Shown: positions 15,791 through 23,581 of the stretch, in pieces
Layout of the letters: each line of letters starts with the position of its first letter
Position numbering within the stretch: the first letter of the stretch is position 1
NCBI RefSeq assembly: GCF_002078235.1
Contig: NZ_MSGP01000107.1
Location: 1 to 39,875, forward strand
Length of the DNA stretch: 39,875 nt
Direction: 5' to 3'
Source: Streptomyces viridosporus
GTDB taxonomy: Bacteria > Actinomycetota > Actinomycetes > Streptomycetales > Streptomycetaceae
Notes under the pieces: generated by a model
The model's database searches: none
Told to the model about the DNA's origin: nothing
The model's input: the letters and a program-made list of their open reading frames with translations, nothing else
Translations under genes and position numbers: made by a program

Positions 15791-16717
15791 TCAGAGGGCC
15801 AGCGCGGCCGTCGCGGTCTCCCAGAGCCTCTCGGCCGCGGCCGGGTCCAGCGCGTACGGGGCCACGCCCCCCGAGTGGTCCGAACGGCGTTCCGCGACGA
15901 CGGCGGCCGGCCCGCAGTCCTGGTAGTAACCGCCTCCCGCGTGCGCGAGTTCGGGTGCGGTGGCGAGCAGGACCGACGTCGCGGCGCCCTGCTCGACGGA
16001 CTTCATGGGCAACCCCTCCGTGTCCCACCGGATGTGCCGCTGCAACTCGGTGTGGACGATGCCGGGGTGGGCGGCGTTGGCTCGCACGCCCCGGTCGCCC
16101 CAGCGGCGCGTGACCCCGACGGCGAGCAGCACGTCGGCGGTCTTCGACTGCGCGTACGCCAGCCACGGGTCGTAGGGGCGGAAGCGGAAGTGCAGGTCGT
16201 CGAAGACGACCGGCGAGCGCAGGTGCGCGGCGGAGCTGAGGCACACCACGCGGGCGCCCGACGCCTCGGCCAGCGGCCGTTCCAGGCCCCGCACCAGTGC
16301 GAAGTGACCGAGGAAGTTGGTGGCGAGCTGCTGCTCCCAGCCGTACGGCGTGCGCTCCAGTTCGGGCAGCGCCATGATCCCGGCGTTGTTCACGAGCACG
16401 TGCACCGGCCCGGTCCACCCGTCGGTGAACCGGCGCACCGAGCGCGGGTCGGCGAGGTCCAGTTCGCGGGCCTCGATCCGCCGGTTGCCGGTGCGCTCCG
16501 TCAGTTCCGCGGCGATCCGGGCCGCGGCGCCGGTGCGGCGGGCGGCGAGGACGACCCGGGCCCCCGTCACGGCGAGGGCGCGCGCGGTCTCGGTGCCGAG
16601 GCCCGAGGTGGCGCCGGTGACGATCGCCGTGCGGCCGGTGAGGTCGACGCCGTCGACGACCTCGTCGGTGGTGGTCCCGAAACCGAAACCCGTCAGCCGC
16701 TTCCCCGTCTCAGACAA
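15791..16717 (-). CDS. SDR of the retinol dehydrogenase/WW-oxidoreductase type
   Basis: A 308-residue short-chain dehydrogenase with TGATSGLG nucleotide motif, an Arg pair after beta-2 (LAARRTG) that suggests NADP(H), NNAGIMALPE, and the catalytic YAQSK. The stretch NNAGIMALPELERTPYGWEQQLATNFLGHFALVRGL and the C-terminal FRP/DPWLAYAQSK region are typical of the retinol-dehydrogenase-like SDR group, which acts on hydrophobic alcohols and ketones. ATG 16717 lies inside the end of the P450 gene (8-base overlap), so it is translated with it and may act on the P450 product. A terminator follows. Substrate unknown. Confidence 0.88.
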   Translation of the reverse strand: MSETGKRLTGFGFGTTTDEVVDGVDLTGRTAIVTGATSGLGTETARALAVTGARVVLAARRTGAAARIAAELTERTGNRRIEARELDLADPRSVRRFTDGWTGPVHVLVNNAGIMALPELERTPYGWEQQLATNFLGHFALVRGLERPLAEASGARVVCLSSAAHLRSPVVFDDLHFRFRPYDPWLAYAQSKTADVLLAVGVTRRWGDRGVRANAAHPGIVHTELQRHIRWDTEGLPMKSVEQGAATSVLLATAPELAHAGGGYYQDCGPAAVVAERRSDHSGGVAPYALDPAAAERLWETATAALAL

Positions 16718-17945
16718 CGCCGTCCTCCCGCGTCCGTACGGCCGCGGGCCCGGCGCCCTCCGCGAAGCGCACCGGAAGGCTGCGCAGCCCGTGGGAGTTG
16801 GTGTGGCCGCCCCAGACCACGGGGCCGTCGAGTTCGAGGGCCGGGAACTCGTCCAGGAGGTGCTCCAGGACCGTCCGCAGCTCCAGCCGGGCCAGGCCCT
16901 CCCCGAGGCACCGGTGCCGACCGCTGCCGAAGGCGAGGTGCTGGGTCAGGCCGGGGCGGTCGAGGTCGAAGGCGAAGGGGTCGTCGAACTTGTCGGGGTC
17001 GCGGTTCGCCGCGCCGAAGGCCAGCATCACCTTCTCGCCGGGGCACAGTTCGGCGTCGCGCAGGGTGGTCCCGCGCCGTACGGTGCGGGCCATGTTCCAC
17101 ACCGGCGGGTGCAGCCGCAGGCACTCCTCGATCATCTTCGGCACCAGGGAGCGGTCGGCGAGCAGCCGGTCGCGGACGCCCGGTTCGGTGATGAGGCGGT
17201 AGATCATCGTCCCGATGCCGTCGACCGTGGTGCCGTGGCCGGCGACGACCAGGAGCTGCACCAGGCCGAGCGCCTCGACGTCCGAGACGGTCTCGCCCTC
17301 GATCTCGGCGTTGACCAGTTGCCCGAGCAGGTCCTCGGCGGGCCGGCCGCGCCGGGCGGCGATCTCCTCCGCCAGGAACGCCTCCAGCCGCTGGGCGGCG
17401 GCCCTGCCCCGTTCGGGGTGGTCGGTGTCGGCGAACGCCTCCATGAACTCCTCGCCGAGGGAGTGAATGCGCTCCCAGTCCGCCCGGATGCCGAGGATCC
17501 GGCAGATCACCAGGACGGGCACGGGGCGGGCGAACTCGGTGACCAGATCGGCGCGTCCCCGCTCCGCGAGCGGGGCGAACCCGTCCGCGACGATGCGGCG
17601 GACACCGGCCTCCCAGGGGCCGAGCGCCTTGGGGGTGAAGTGCGGAAGGACCAGTTTGCGGAAGGCGCCGTGGCGCGGAGGGTCCAGTTCCGCCGGGATC
17701 ACCGGCATGGACTTGCCGGTCGGCGGGATCATGATGCCCTCGGTGACGGTGAACGTCTCCCAGTCCGCCGAGGCGGTCACGATGTCGGCGTGCTTGAGCA
17801 GGGCCCAGAAGCCGCCGGACGCCTCGCTCCAGGCCACGGGACACCGCGCCTGCATGTCCGCGAGCGTCTCGAACAGTTCACCGGCCAGTTCCGGCCTGCG
17901 GTTGTCGAGGTCCACGAGGTGTCGCTGCCTGCGGTCGTCGGTCAC
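16710..17945 (-). CDS. Cytochrome P450 (second)
   Basis: A 411-residue soluble bacterial P450. The I-helix has AGHGTT (235-240), His replacing the usual acidic/Glu-Asp residue before the Thr pair; ECLR (274-277) is the K-helix ExxR; FGSGRHRCLGEG carries the heme Cys346. The His in place of the conserved acid next to the oxygen-activating Thr is uncommon in monooxygenases and may alter proton delivery. GTG start with GAGGAGG six bases ahead. It overlaps the following SDR by eight bases, has no adjacent ferredoxin and may share the one at 7073-7261. Box C lies 27 bases upstream, between this gene and the divergent crotonase. Confidence 0.92.
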   Translation of the reverse strand: MTDDRRQRHLVDLDNRRPELAGELFETLADMQARCPVAWSEASGGFWALLKHADIVTASADWETFTVTEGIMIPPTGKSMPVIPAELDPPRHGAFRKLVLPHFTPKALGPWEAGVRRIVADGFAPLAERGRADLVTEFARPVPVLVICRILGIRADWERIHSLGEEFMEAFADTDHPERGRAAAQRLEAFLAEEIAARRGRPAEDLLGQLVNAEIEGETVSDVEALGLVQLLVVAGHGTTVDGIGTMIYRLITEPGVRDRLLADRSLVPKMIEECLRLHPPVWNMARTVRRGTTLRDAELCPGEKVMLAFGAANRDPDKFDDPFAFDLDRPGLTQHLAFGSGRHRCLGEGLARLELRTVLEHLLDEFPALELDGPVVWGGHTNSHGLRSLPVRFAEGAGPAAVRTREDGVV

Positions 17946-17972
17946 GGATCCTCCTCGGTGATCGGACCGCGC

Positions 17973-17993
17973 TAATCTAACAGCGATTGGCTC
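17973..17993 (+). promoter_or_regulatory. 21-bp regulon box C (P450/crotonase divergent region)
   Basis: Left arm TAATCTAAC, spacer AGC, right arm GATTGGCTC. It is 27 bases from the P450 start and 65 from the crotonase start and may control both directions. Confidence 0.72.
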
Positions 17994-18058
17994 TGGTGTG
18001 ACCGGGTGACGCCTGTCACTCTGGGGGCTGCGAAACCCATCACCGTTAGGAGCCTGGT

Positions 18059-18847
18059 GTGTCCTCCACGAACCCCTCCGACTGTGTCCTGGTCGAGCAC
18101 GACGGGGCGGTCGCCACGGTCACGCTCAACCGCCCGCTGCGGCGCAACGCGCTGTCCTCCCGGCTGATCGGGGAGCTGAGCGCCACCATGGCCCGGCTCA
18201 CCGACGACGCGCGGGTGCGCGCGGTGGTGCTGACCGGGGCGGGGCGGGCCTTCTGCGCCGGGCTCGACCTGCGCGAACTGGGCGAGACCGGGGACAACAT
18301 GCGCTCGGCGGGCCCCTCGGCCGGCGACAACGCCCCCTGGCACCGTCCGGCCAAGCCGGTCGTCGCCGCGGTGAACGGTCCGGCGGTCACCGGCGGTCTG
18401 GAGATCGTGCTGCACTGCGACTTCGTCATCGCCTCACCGGCGGCCCGCTTCGGCGACACCCACGCCCGGGTCGGCGTGCTGCCCGGCTGGGGCCTGTCCT
18501 ACCTGCTGCCCCAGGCCGTCGGCGTGCGCCGGGCCCGGGAGATGAGCCTCACGGGACGTCTGATCGGCGCCGGGGAGGCGCTCACCTGGGGGCTGGTCAA
18601 CCGGGTGGTGGAGGCCGAGGACCTGCTCGCCACCGCCCGGGAGACGGCACGGCAGATCGCCGAGCTCGACCCGGAGATCGCCGCCGAGTACCTGGCGCTC
18701 TACCGCGACAACGCCGCCTCCACGCTCGCGGAGGCGGTGCGGCGCGAGAGCTCCCGCTCCCTGGCCTGGGCGGAGCGCGTGTTCCGTCCGGAGAACGTCG
18801 CCGCCCGGGCCGACGCGGTCATCGAGCGGGGGCGGGCCCAGAACTGA
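18059..18847 (+). CDS. Crotonase-family enoyl-CoA hydratase-like protein, first Glu replaced
   Basis: A 262-residue crotonase with oxyanion segments RAFCAGLDLREL and GPAVTGGLEIVL. At the place of the first catalytic Glu (rat Glu144) the sequence reads FGDTHARVG, giving His135, while the second is kept as Glu161 in REMSLTG. The FGDTHARVGVLPGWGLS block is characteristic of a large actinobacterial group annotated as enoyl-CoA hydratases whose exact reactions are mostly unknown. GTG start with AGGAG six bases ahead. Monocistronic, divergent from P450-SDR across box C, ending at a hairpin. It probably hydrates or isomerises an intermediate different from that of the crotonase at 7816. Confidence 0.88.
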   Translation: MSSTNPSDCVLVEHDGAVATVTLNRPLRRNALSSRLIGELSATMARLTDDARVRAVVLTGAGRAFCAGLDLRELGETGDNMRSAGPSAGDNAPWHRPAKPVVAAVNGPAVTGGLEIVLHCDFVIASPAARFGDTHARVGVLPGWGLSYLLPQAVGVRRAREMSLTGRLIGAGEALTWGLVNRVVEAEDLLATARETARQIAELDPEIAAEYLALYRDNAASTLAEAVRRESSRSLAWAERVFRPENVAARADAVIERGRAQN

Positions 18848-18869
18848 GGGCCGGCCGGAGGGCCGGCCC
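18848..18869. terminator. Terminator after the second crotonase
   Basis: Arms GGGCCGGCC and GGCCGGCCC around a GGAG loop directly follow the stop codon, in the gap before the convergent SRPBCC gene. Confidence 0.65.
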
Positions 18870-18954
18870 GTGCCGTACGGCGGACCGGGCCGCCCCTCCG
18901 GACGGCGGCACGCACGGTGCCGCTCTCCCCCGGCCCGGTGACACCGGTGAGGCG

Positions 18955-19413
18955 CTACTCCCGGACCGCCGGCGGCAGGCCGAGGTGGTCGCGGAGGTTC
19001 CCCAGGAACTCCGCGTACCGGCTCGTGAAGGCCTCGTGCATCTCGGCCTCGACGCCGGCGTCGCAGTCGAAGTCGCCGTACCACTCGACGAACGTCCCGT
19101 TCGTGCGCGTCACCGGGCGGACCCGGACGGTCGCCCGGTAGCTGCGCACCGGGAACGGATTCTCCCCGGGCGGGAAGTCGTAGGAGTACGACCGGTCGTC
19201 GGCGTCCATCGCCACGAGCCGTTCGCGGACCACCCGACCCCCGTCGCGGAGCACGAGACGGCGTACGGAGCCGACGGCCGGTCCCCCTTCGCCCTCAAGG
19301 CCGCCCTCCGACAGTTTTCCGACGAAGTCCGCGATGTCCTCGAAGCGGCCCAGCACCGCCCAGACGGTCTCGACCGGCGCGGGCAGGACGTCGCTGACGT
19401 AGGCACGGCTCAT
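18955..19413 (-). CDS. SRPBCC (polyketide cyclase/START-like) domain protein
   Basis: A 152-residue SRPBCC-fold protein. The N-terminal strand-helix unit (SDVLPAPVETVWAVLGRFEDIADFVG), the central strands (VGSVRRLVLRDGGRVVRERLVAMD) and a long C-terminal helix (AEMHEAFTSRYAEFLGNLRDHL) form the helix-grip cavity that binds hydrophobic ligands. GGAGG is five bases before ATG 19413. Last gene of the seven-gene operon, 40 bases after the NTF2-like gene. Members act as ligand carriers, cyclases or dehydratases; here a role in handling a hydrophobic CoA-linked or ring intermediate is likely but unproven. Confidence 0.85.
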   Translation of the reverse strand: MSRAYVSDVLPAPVETVWAVLGRFEDIADFVGKLSEGGLEGEGGPAVGSVRRLVLRDGGRVVRERLVAMDADDRSYSYDFPPGENPFPVRSYRATVRVRPVTRTNGTFVEWYGDFDCDAGVEAEMHEAFTSRYAEFLGNLRDHLGLPPAVRE

Positions 19414-19453
19414 GGTTCCTCCGGTAGGGACCGTGTCGGGGCGGACGGGGGCG

Positions 19454-19939
19454 TCACTGCTGTCCCGCGGCCGGGAGGGGCCGCATGAACGTCTCCGTCT
19501 CGCGCTTGAACGCCACGACGACGCGGCGCTCGCGGAACAGCCACCGGCCGTCGACGCGTACGAACTCGTCCTCGTAGTCCCCGGCGATGGCCGGACGGGT
19601 GTCGACCGCGAGGCCGTCGGGGCCCCGGTCGTCCCGGAGTTCGACGGCGACGGACACACCGCGGGCGTGGTCGGCGTCCAGCACGTCGACGGCGATGTTG
19701 GTGACGACGTGGCGGGTCGTCCGCGCCGTCAGGGCGTCCCGCCGGGCGAAGAAGGCACGCAGCTCCTCCCGCCCGACGGCGTCGATCGTCGGGGAGCGCC
19801 AGGCGCCGTCCTCGGTGAAGAGGTCGGCGGCCGACGCGCCGCGTCCGTGGTCGAGCCGGCGGCCGTACTCGACCATCAGCCGTCTGCACTCCTCGACGGC
19901 CAGGAGCCTTTCCAGAGGCGGAACCCGATGGCTCGTCAT
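19454..19939 (-). CDS. NTF2-like/SnoaL-type protein
   Basis: A 161-residue alpha+beta barrel protein of the SnoaL-4/ring-hydroxylating-dioxygenase-beta-like NTF2 group: N-terminal helices (LLAVEECRRLMVEYGRRLDHG), ADLFTEDGAWRSP, then strands DTRPAIAGDYEDEFVRVDGRWLFRERRVVVAFKRE. Such proteins are isomerases, dehydratases or hydratases of steroids, polyketides and terpenoids. The Asp-Arg-Asp triad of limonene-epoxide hydrolase is not evident here, unlike in the protein at 32990-33451. The gene follows the E1-like gene by 16 bases, so close coupling is likely. No specific reaction can be assigned. Confidence 0.83.
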   Translation of the reverse strand: MTSHRVPPLERLLAVEECRRLMVEYGRRLDHGRGASAADLFTEDGAWRSPTIDAVGREELRAFFARRDALTARTTRHVVTNIAVDVLDADHARGVSVAVELRDDRGPDGLAVDTRPAIAGDYEDEFVRVDGRWLFRERRVVVAFKRETETFMRPLPAAGQQ

Positions 19940-19955
19940 GCGCGTGTTCCTCCCG

Positions 19956-22340
19956 TCAATCGGGCCGGTCGATCAGGTCGAGGGCCGCGCGGACGATGTG
20001 ATCGGCGTCGATGCCGTGTGCCGCGTACAGGTCCGGCAGGTCGCCGGACTCGCCGAACCTCGTCACCCCGAGCGTGCGGATGCCGAGCCCCGCGGTGTGG
20101 GCGGCCAGGAAGGCCAGGGTGTGCGGATGGCCGTCGAGGACGGTCACCAGGGCCTGCGGACGGCGTTGCGGGAACAGCTGGTCGAGGATCCAGCTGTCCC
20201 CCGGTTCCAGTCCGTCGCGGGCCCGCTGGGCCCGCATCAGCCGGTCCGGGCTGGTGGCCACCACCACGTCCACGGGGTGGCCGCCGGCCGTGAGGCGGTC
20301 GGCCGCCGTGACCGCCTCCGTCACCATCGCCCCCATGGCGACGATCGCGACCCGGGCGCCGGGCGCGGTGCGCAGCCGGTAACCGCCGGCCAGCACCTGG
20401 CGGCGGCGCCGCTCCCGGGCGGCGGCCTCCTGCGGTATCCGCGCCAGCGCCTGGTCGACGGGGCGCGTGGACAGCCGCAGGTACGTCGAGCTGCCGCCCT
20501 CGCGGCCCAGCCGGGACAGGCCGTCCAGCAGGCACCACTCGGCCTCCAGGGCGAAGGCCGGCTCGAAGGCGACGCATCCGGGCTGCTCCAGGCCGATCGA
20601 GGGCGTGGTGATCGACTGGTGGGCGCCGCCCTCGGGTCCCAGGGTGACGCCCGAGGGGGTGCCGACCAGGATGGACTGTCCTCCGGCGTACATCCCGAAG
20701 GACCAGGGCTCCAGGGCCCGTCCGACGAAGGGGTCGTAGACCACGCCGATCGGGAAGAGCGGGTGTCCCCACCGGCTCCAGGTGGCGCCGAGTTCGCCCA
20801 GCAGGCCGACCAGGTTGACCTCGGCGATGCCGAGTTCGATGTGCTGGCCGGTGGGCCGTTCGGCCCAGCGCAGCAGGGTCTCGGCGTCGTCGGCGAACCA
20901 GTCCTGCTTGGCCGTGCTGGACCAGGGGCCGGCCTTGTTGAGCCATCCGCCGAGGTTGGTGCTGGAGGCGACGTCGGGGGCCACCGTGACCACCCGGGCC
21001 GCCACCTCCGGCGCGGACCGGGTCAGGTCGAGCAGGGTGCGCCCGAGCGCCTGCTGGGTGGACGCACGCCCGTTCGGGGTCCGCCCCAGGTCCGCCGGAA
21101 CGGCCGGCGGCGGGGCCGGCTCCACCGGCGTGCGGGTCAGCCGGGCCGCGACCGCGGCGCAGTGCCGGCCCTCGGCGCTGTCCGCGGGGAACGCGGCCCA
21201 CGGGTCGGCCGGGTCGGCCCCGGTGCGCACGGCGAGGTCGTGCAGCTGCTCGGGGCTCAACAGGTTGGCGTGGTTCTGCGGGTGTCCCGCGCTGGCCAGC
21301 CCGTAGCCCTTGACGGTGTAGGCGAAGATCACGGTGGGGCGCGTGTCGTCGATCCGGTCGAAGGCGTCGAGGAGTGCGGGCAGGTCGTGGCCGCCGAGGT
21401 CGGCGACCGCCTCGACCAGTGTGGTGTCGTCGACGTCCGCGACGAGGGCGGCGACCACGGCGGCGTCGGGTCCGATGCCGGGCAGGCGGCGGCGCAGTTC
21501 GCCGGCGTCGCAGCGCAGCAGCCGCTGGTACTCCGGGTTGGGCATCTCGTCGATCCGGCGTTCCAGGGCGTCGCCGCCCGGCCGGCCGAAGAGGGCCCGC
21601 AGTCGGCGTCCGTACTTGACGGTGAGGACCTGCCACCCGGCCGCGTCGAACATCTGCTCCAGCCGGCCGGCGGCGATGTCGGGCACCACGCGGTCCAGGG
21701 ACTGCCGGTTGAGGTCCACGATCCAGACGACCTCGCCGAGGCCGGCCGTGGCGGGGTCGAGGACGGCCTCCCAGACCGCGCCCTCGTCCAGTTCGGCGTC
21801 ACCGACGAGCGAGTACTGCCGTCCGCCGCGCCGGGTGCCGGTGCGGTCGTCGACGTACCTGCCCGCGACCGCGCCCCAGATCGGCGCGGTCGCCCCGATG
21901 CCGACCGAGCCGGTCGAGTAGTCGACCGGGTCGGGGTCCTTGGTGCGGCTCGGATAGCTCTGCAGTCCGCGGTACTCCCGCAGCCGGGTGAGGTAGGACC
22001 GGTCGAGCCACCCCAGCAGGTAGTTGACGGCGTGCAGGACCGGCGAGGCGTGCGGCTTGACCGACACCCGGTCCTCGGCCCTCAGGCGGCCGAACCAGAG
22101 GGCCGTCATGATGCCGGCCATCGAGGCGCTGGAGGCCTGGTGGCCGCCGACCTTGAGCCCGGAGCGGTTGGGGCGCCCGCGGTTGGCGTGGTCGATCATC
22201 GCCGTCGCGAGCCACCGGACGCGGCGCTCGATCGATTCCAGGACCGCCGTCTCGTCCGCCGTCCGGTCCCCGTCCGTCCGGGCCACCGTGCCGGAGAAGG
22301 CTTCCGGCGGGCGCGGGGGGTGGGTGGTGCTGTGGGTCAT
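19956..22340 (-). CDS. AceE/transketolase-like ThDP enzyme (E1-like)
   Basis: A 794-residue thiamine-diphosphate enzyme with the three-domain layout of homodimeric pyruvate dehydrogenase E1 and transketolase. GGHQASSASMAGIMTALWFG (65-84) matches the AceE start; the ThDP/metal motif is GDAELDEG (180-187) closing at Asn211; the Pyr domain holds LGIAEVNLVGLLGELGA with the catalytic-type Glu, and a transketolase C domain follows. It is about 90 residues shorter than E. coli AceE. No E2 or E3 gene is in the window, so the acyl or hydroxyalkyl acceptor is unclear: it could cleave or form a C-C bond as a lyase/ligase instead of feeding a lipoyl complex. ATG 22340 after GGGAGAG; fifth gene of the box D operon. 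Confidence 0.85.
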   Translation of the reverse strand: MTHSTTHPPRPPEAFSGTVARTDGDRTADETAVLESIERRVRWLATAMIDHANRGRPNRSGLKVGGHQASSASMAGIMTALWFGRLRAEDRVSVKPHASPVLHAVNYLLGWLDRSYLTRLREYRGLQSYPSRTKDPDPVDYSTGSVGIGATAPIWGAVAGRYVDDRTGTRRGGRQYSLVGDAELDEGAVWEAVLDPATAGLGEVVWIVDLNRQSLDRVVPDIAAGRLEQMFDAAGWQVLTVKYGRRLRALFGRPGGDALERRIDEMPNPEYQRLLRCDAGELRRRLPGIGPDAAVVAALVADVDDTTLVEAVADLGGHDLPALLDAFDRIDDTRPTVIFAYTVKGYGLASAGHPQNHANLLSPEQLHDLAVRTGADPADPWAAFPADSAEGRHCAAVAARLTRTPVEPAPPPAVPADLGRTPNGRASTQQALGRTLLDLTRSAPEVAARVVTVAPDVASSTNLGGWLNKAGPWSSTAKQDWFADDAETLLRWAERPTGQHIELGIAEVNLVGLLGELGATWSRWGHPLFPIGVVYDPFVGRALEPWSFGMYAGGQSILVGTPSGVTLGPEGGAHQSITTPSIGLEQPGCVAFEPAFALEAEWCLLDGLSRLGREGGSSTYLRLSTRPVDQALARIPQEAAARERRRRQVLAGGYRLRTAPGARVAIVAMGAMVTEAVTAADRLTAGGHPVDVVVATSPDRLMRAQRARDGLEPGDSWILDQLFPQRRPQALVTVLDGHPHTLAFLAAHTAGLGIRTLGVTRFGESGDLPDLYAAHGIDADHIVRAALDLIDRPD

Positions 22341-22365
22341 CGGTCTCTCCCGGTCACTCGTCGGC

Positions 22366-23550
22366 TCAGCCCGCGTACGGTCGCTCCCGGCGCAGTTCCT
22401 GCCGGGCGACGGTGCGCCGGTGCACGGCGTCGGGTCCGTCGACGATCCGCAGCACCCGTGCCCAGGCGTAGAAGTAGGCGAGCGGCAGGTCGTCACTCAC
22501 GCCGGCGCCCCCGAACACCTCGATCGCCCGGTCGATCACCCGGGTGGCGACGGCCGGGGCGACCACCTTGATCTGGGAGATCTCCCCGCGGGCCGCCTTC
22601 GCCCCGTGCCGGTCGATGAGCCCGGCCGTGTGCTGCACCAGCAGACGGGCCTGGTCGATGTCCATCCGGGAGTCGGCGATGAGTTCCTGGACGACCGGGT
22701 TGTCGGCCAGCCGCCCGCCGAACGCCACCCGTTCCCCGGCGCGGCGGACCATCAGGGCGAGGGCCCGTTCGGCCATCCCGAGCGCGCGCATGGCGTGGTG
22801 GACGCGGCCGGGGCCGAGCCGGGCCTGGGCGATGGTGAATCCGTCGCCCTCGGCGGCGAGGAGGTTCTCGGCCGGCACCCGCACTTCGTCGAAGACCAGT
22901 TCGGAGTGGCCGTGCTGGTCCTGGTAGCCGAAGATCGGCAGGTGCCGCTCGATGGTGAGTCCGGGCGTGTCCCGCTCCACCAGCACCATGGACTGCTGCC
23001 GGTGGGTGGGGGCGTCCGGGTCGGTCTTGCCCATCACGATGAAGACCTTGCAGCGCTCGTCCGCGGAGCCGGTGATCCACCACTTGCGTCCGGCGATGAC
23101 GTAGGAGTCGCCGTCCCGCCGGATCGTGGTGGAGATGTTGGTGGCGTCGGAGGAGGCCACGTCGGGCTCGGTCATCGCGAAGGCCGAGCGGATCTCTCCG
23201 GCGAGGAGGGGTTCGAGCCACCTCCTCTTCTGCTCGTCCGTGCCGAAGAGGGCGAGCGTCTCCATGTTGCCGGTGTCGGGTGCCTGGCAGTTGATCGCCT
23301 CGGGCGCGATGACCGGGGACCAGCCGGTGATCTCGGCGACGGGGGCGTACTCGGCGTTCGACAGGCCGGAGACCGAGGGCAGGAAGAGGTTCCACAGCCC
23401 CCGCTCACGGGCGGAGGCCTTCAGCTCCTCCATCACGGGCGGGTAGCTGTGCTCGCCGTGCTCGCGCAGGTGGGCCGCCCAGACCGGTTCGGCCGGGAAC
23501 ACCTCCTCGCGCATGAAGTCCCACATGCGGTCCTGCAGGGAAGTACTCAT
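22366..23550 (-). CDS. Acyl-CoA dehydrogenase, ACAD10/11-like
   Basis: A 394-residue flavoprotein of the acyl-CoA dehydrogenase fold. FAMTEPDVASSDATN is the FAD/substrate signature; KWWITGS and GPGRVHHAMR are characteristic of the ACAD10/11 group, as is the C-terminal RIVDGPDAVHRRTVARQEL. In that block Asp371 stands where medium-chain dehydrogenases have the catalytic Glu of YEGT. In animals this dehydrogenase is fused to an APH-type kinase and acts on 4-hydroxyacyl chains; in Pseudomonas LvaC works with the kinase LvaA. Here the kinase is separate, at 9592-10659, under the same type of box. It lies 21 bases behind the SDR gene within the seven-gene operon. Confidence 0.9.
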   Translation of the reverse strand: MSTSLQDRMWDFMREEVFPAEPVWAAHLREHGEHSYPPVMEELKASARERGLWNLFLPSVSGLSNAEYAPVAEITGWSPVIAPEAINCQAPDTGNMETLALFGTDEQKRRWLEPLLAGEIRSAFAMTEPDVASSDATNISTTIRRDGDSYVIAGRKWWITGSADERCKVFIVMGKTDPDAPTHRQQSMVLVERDTPGLTIERHLPIFGYQDQHGHSELVFDEVRVPAENLLAAEGDGFTIAQARLGPGRVHHAMRALGMAERALALMVRRAGERVAFGGRLADNPVVQELIADSRMDIDQARLLVQHTAGLIDRHGAKAARGEISQIKVVAPAVATRVIDRAIEVFGGAGVSDDLPLAYFYAWARVLRIVDGPDAVHRRTVARQELRRERPYAG

Positions 23551-23561
23551 GAACAGCGCTC

Positions 23562-23581
23562 CTAGTGGCCGCTAGTGGCCG
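23562..23581. repeat. 10-bp tandem duplication at an SDR stop codon
   Basis: The unit CTAGTGGCCG occurs twice in direct succession; the second copy contains the TAG stop (minus strand) of the SDR gene, so the duplication left a spare stop codon in the gap before the dehydrogenase gene. Confidence 0.8.
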
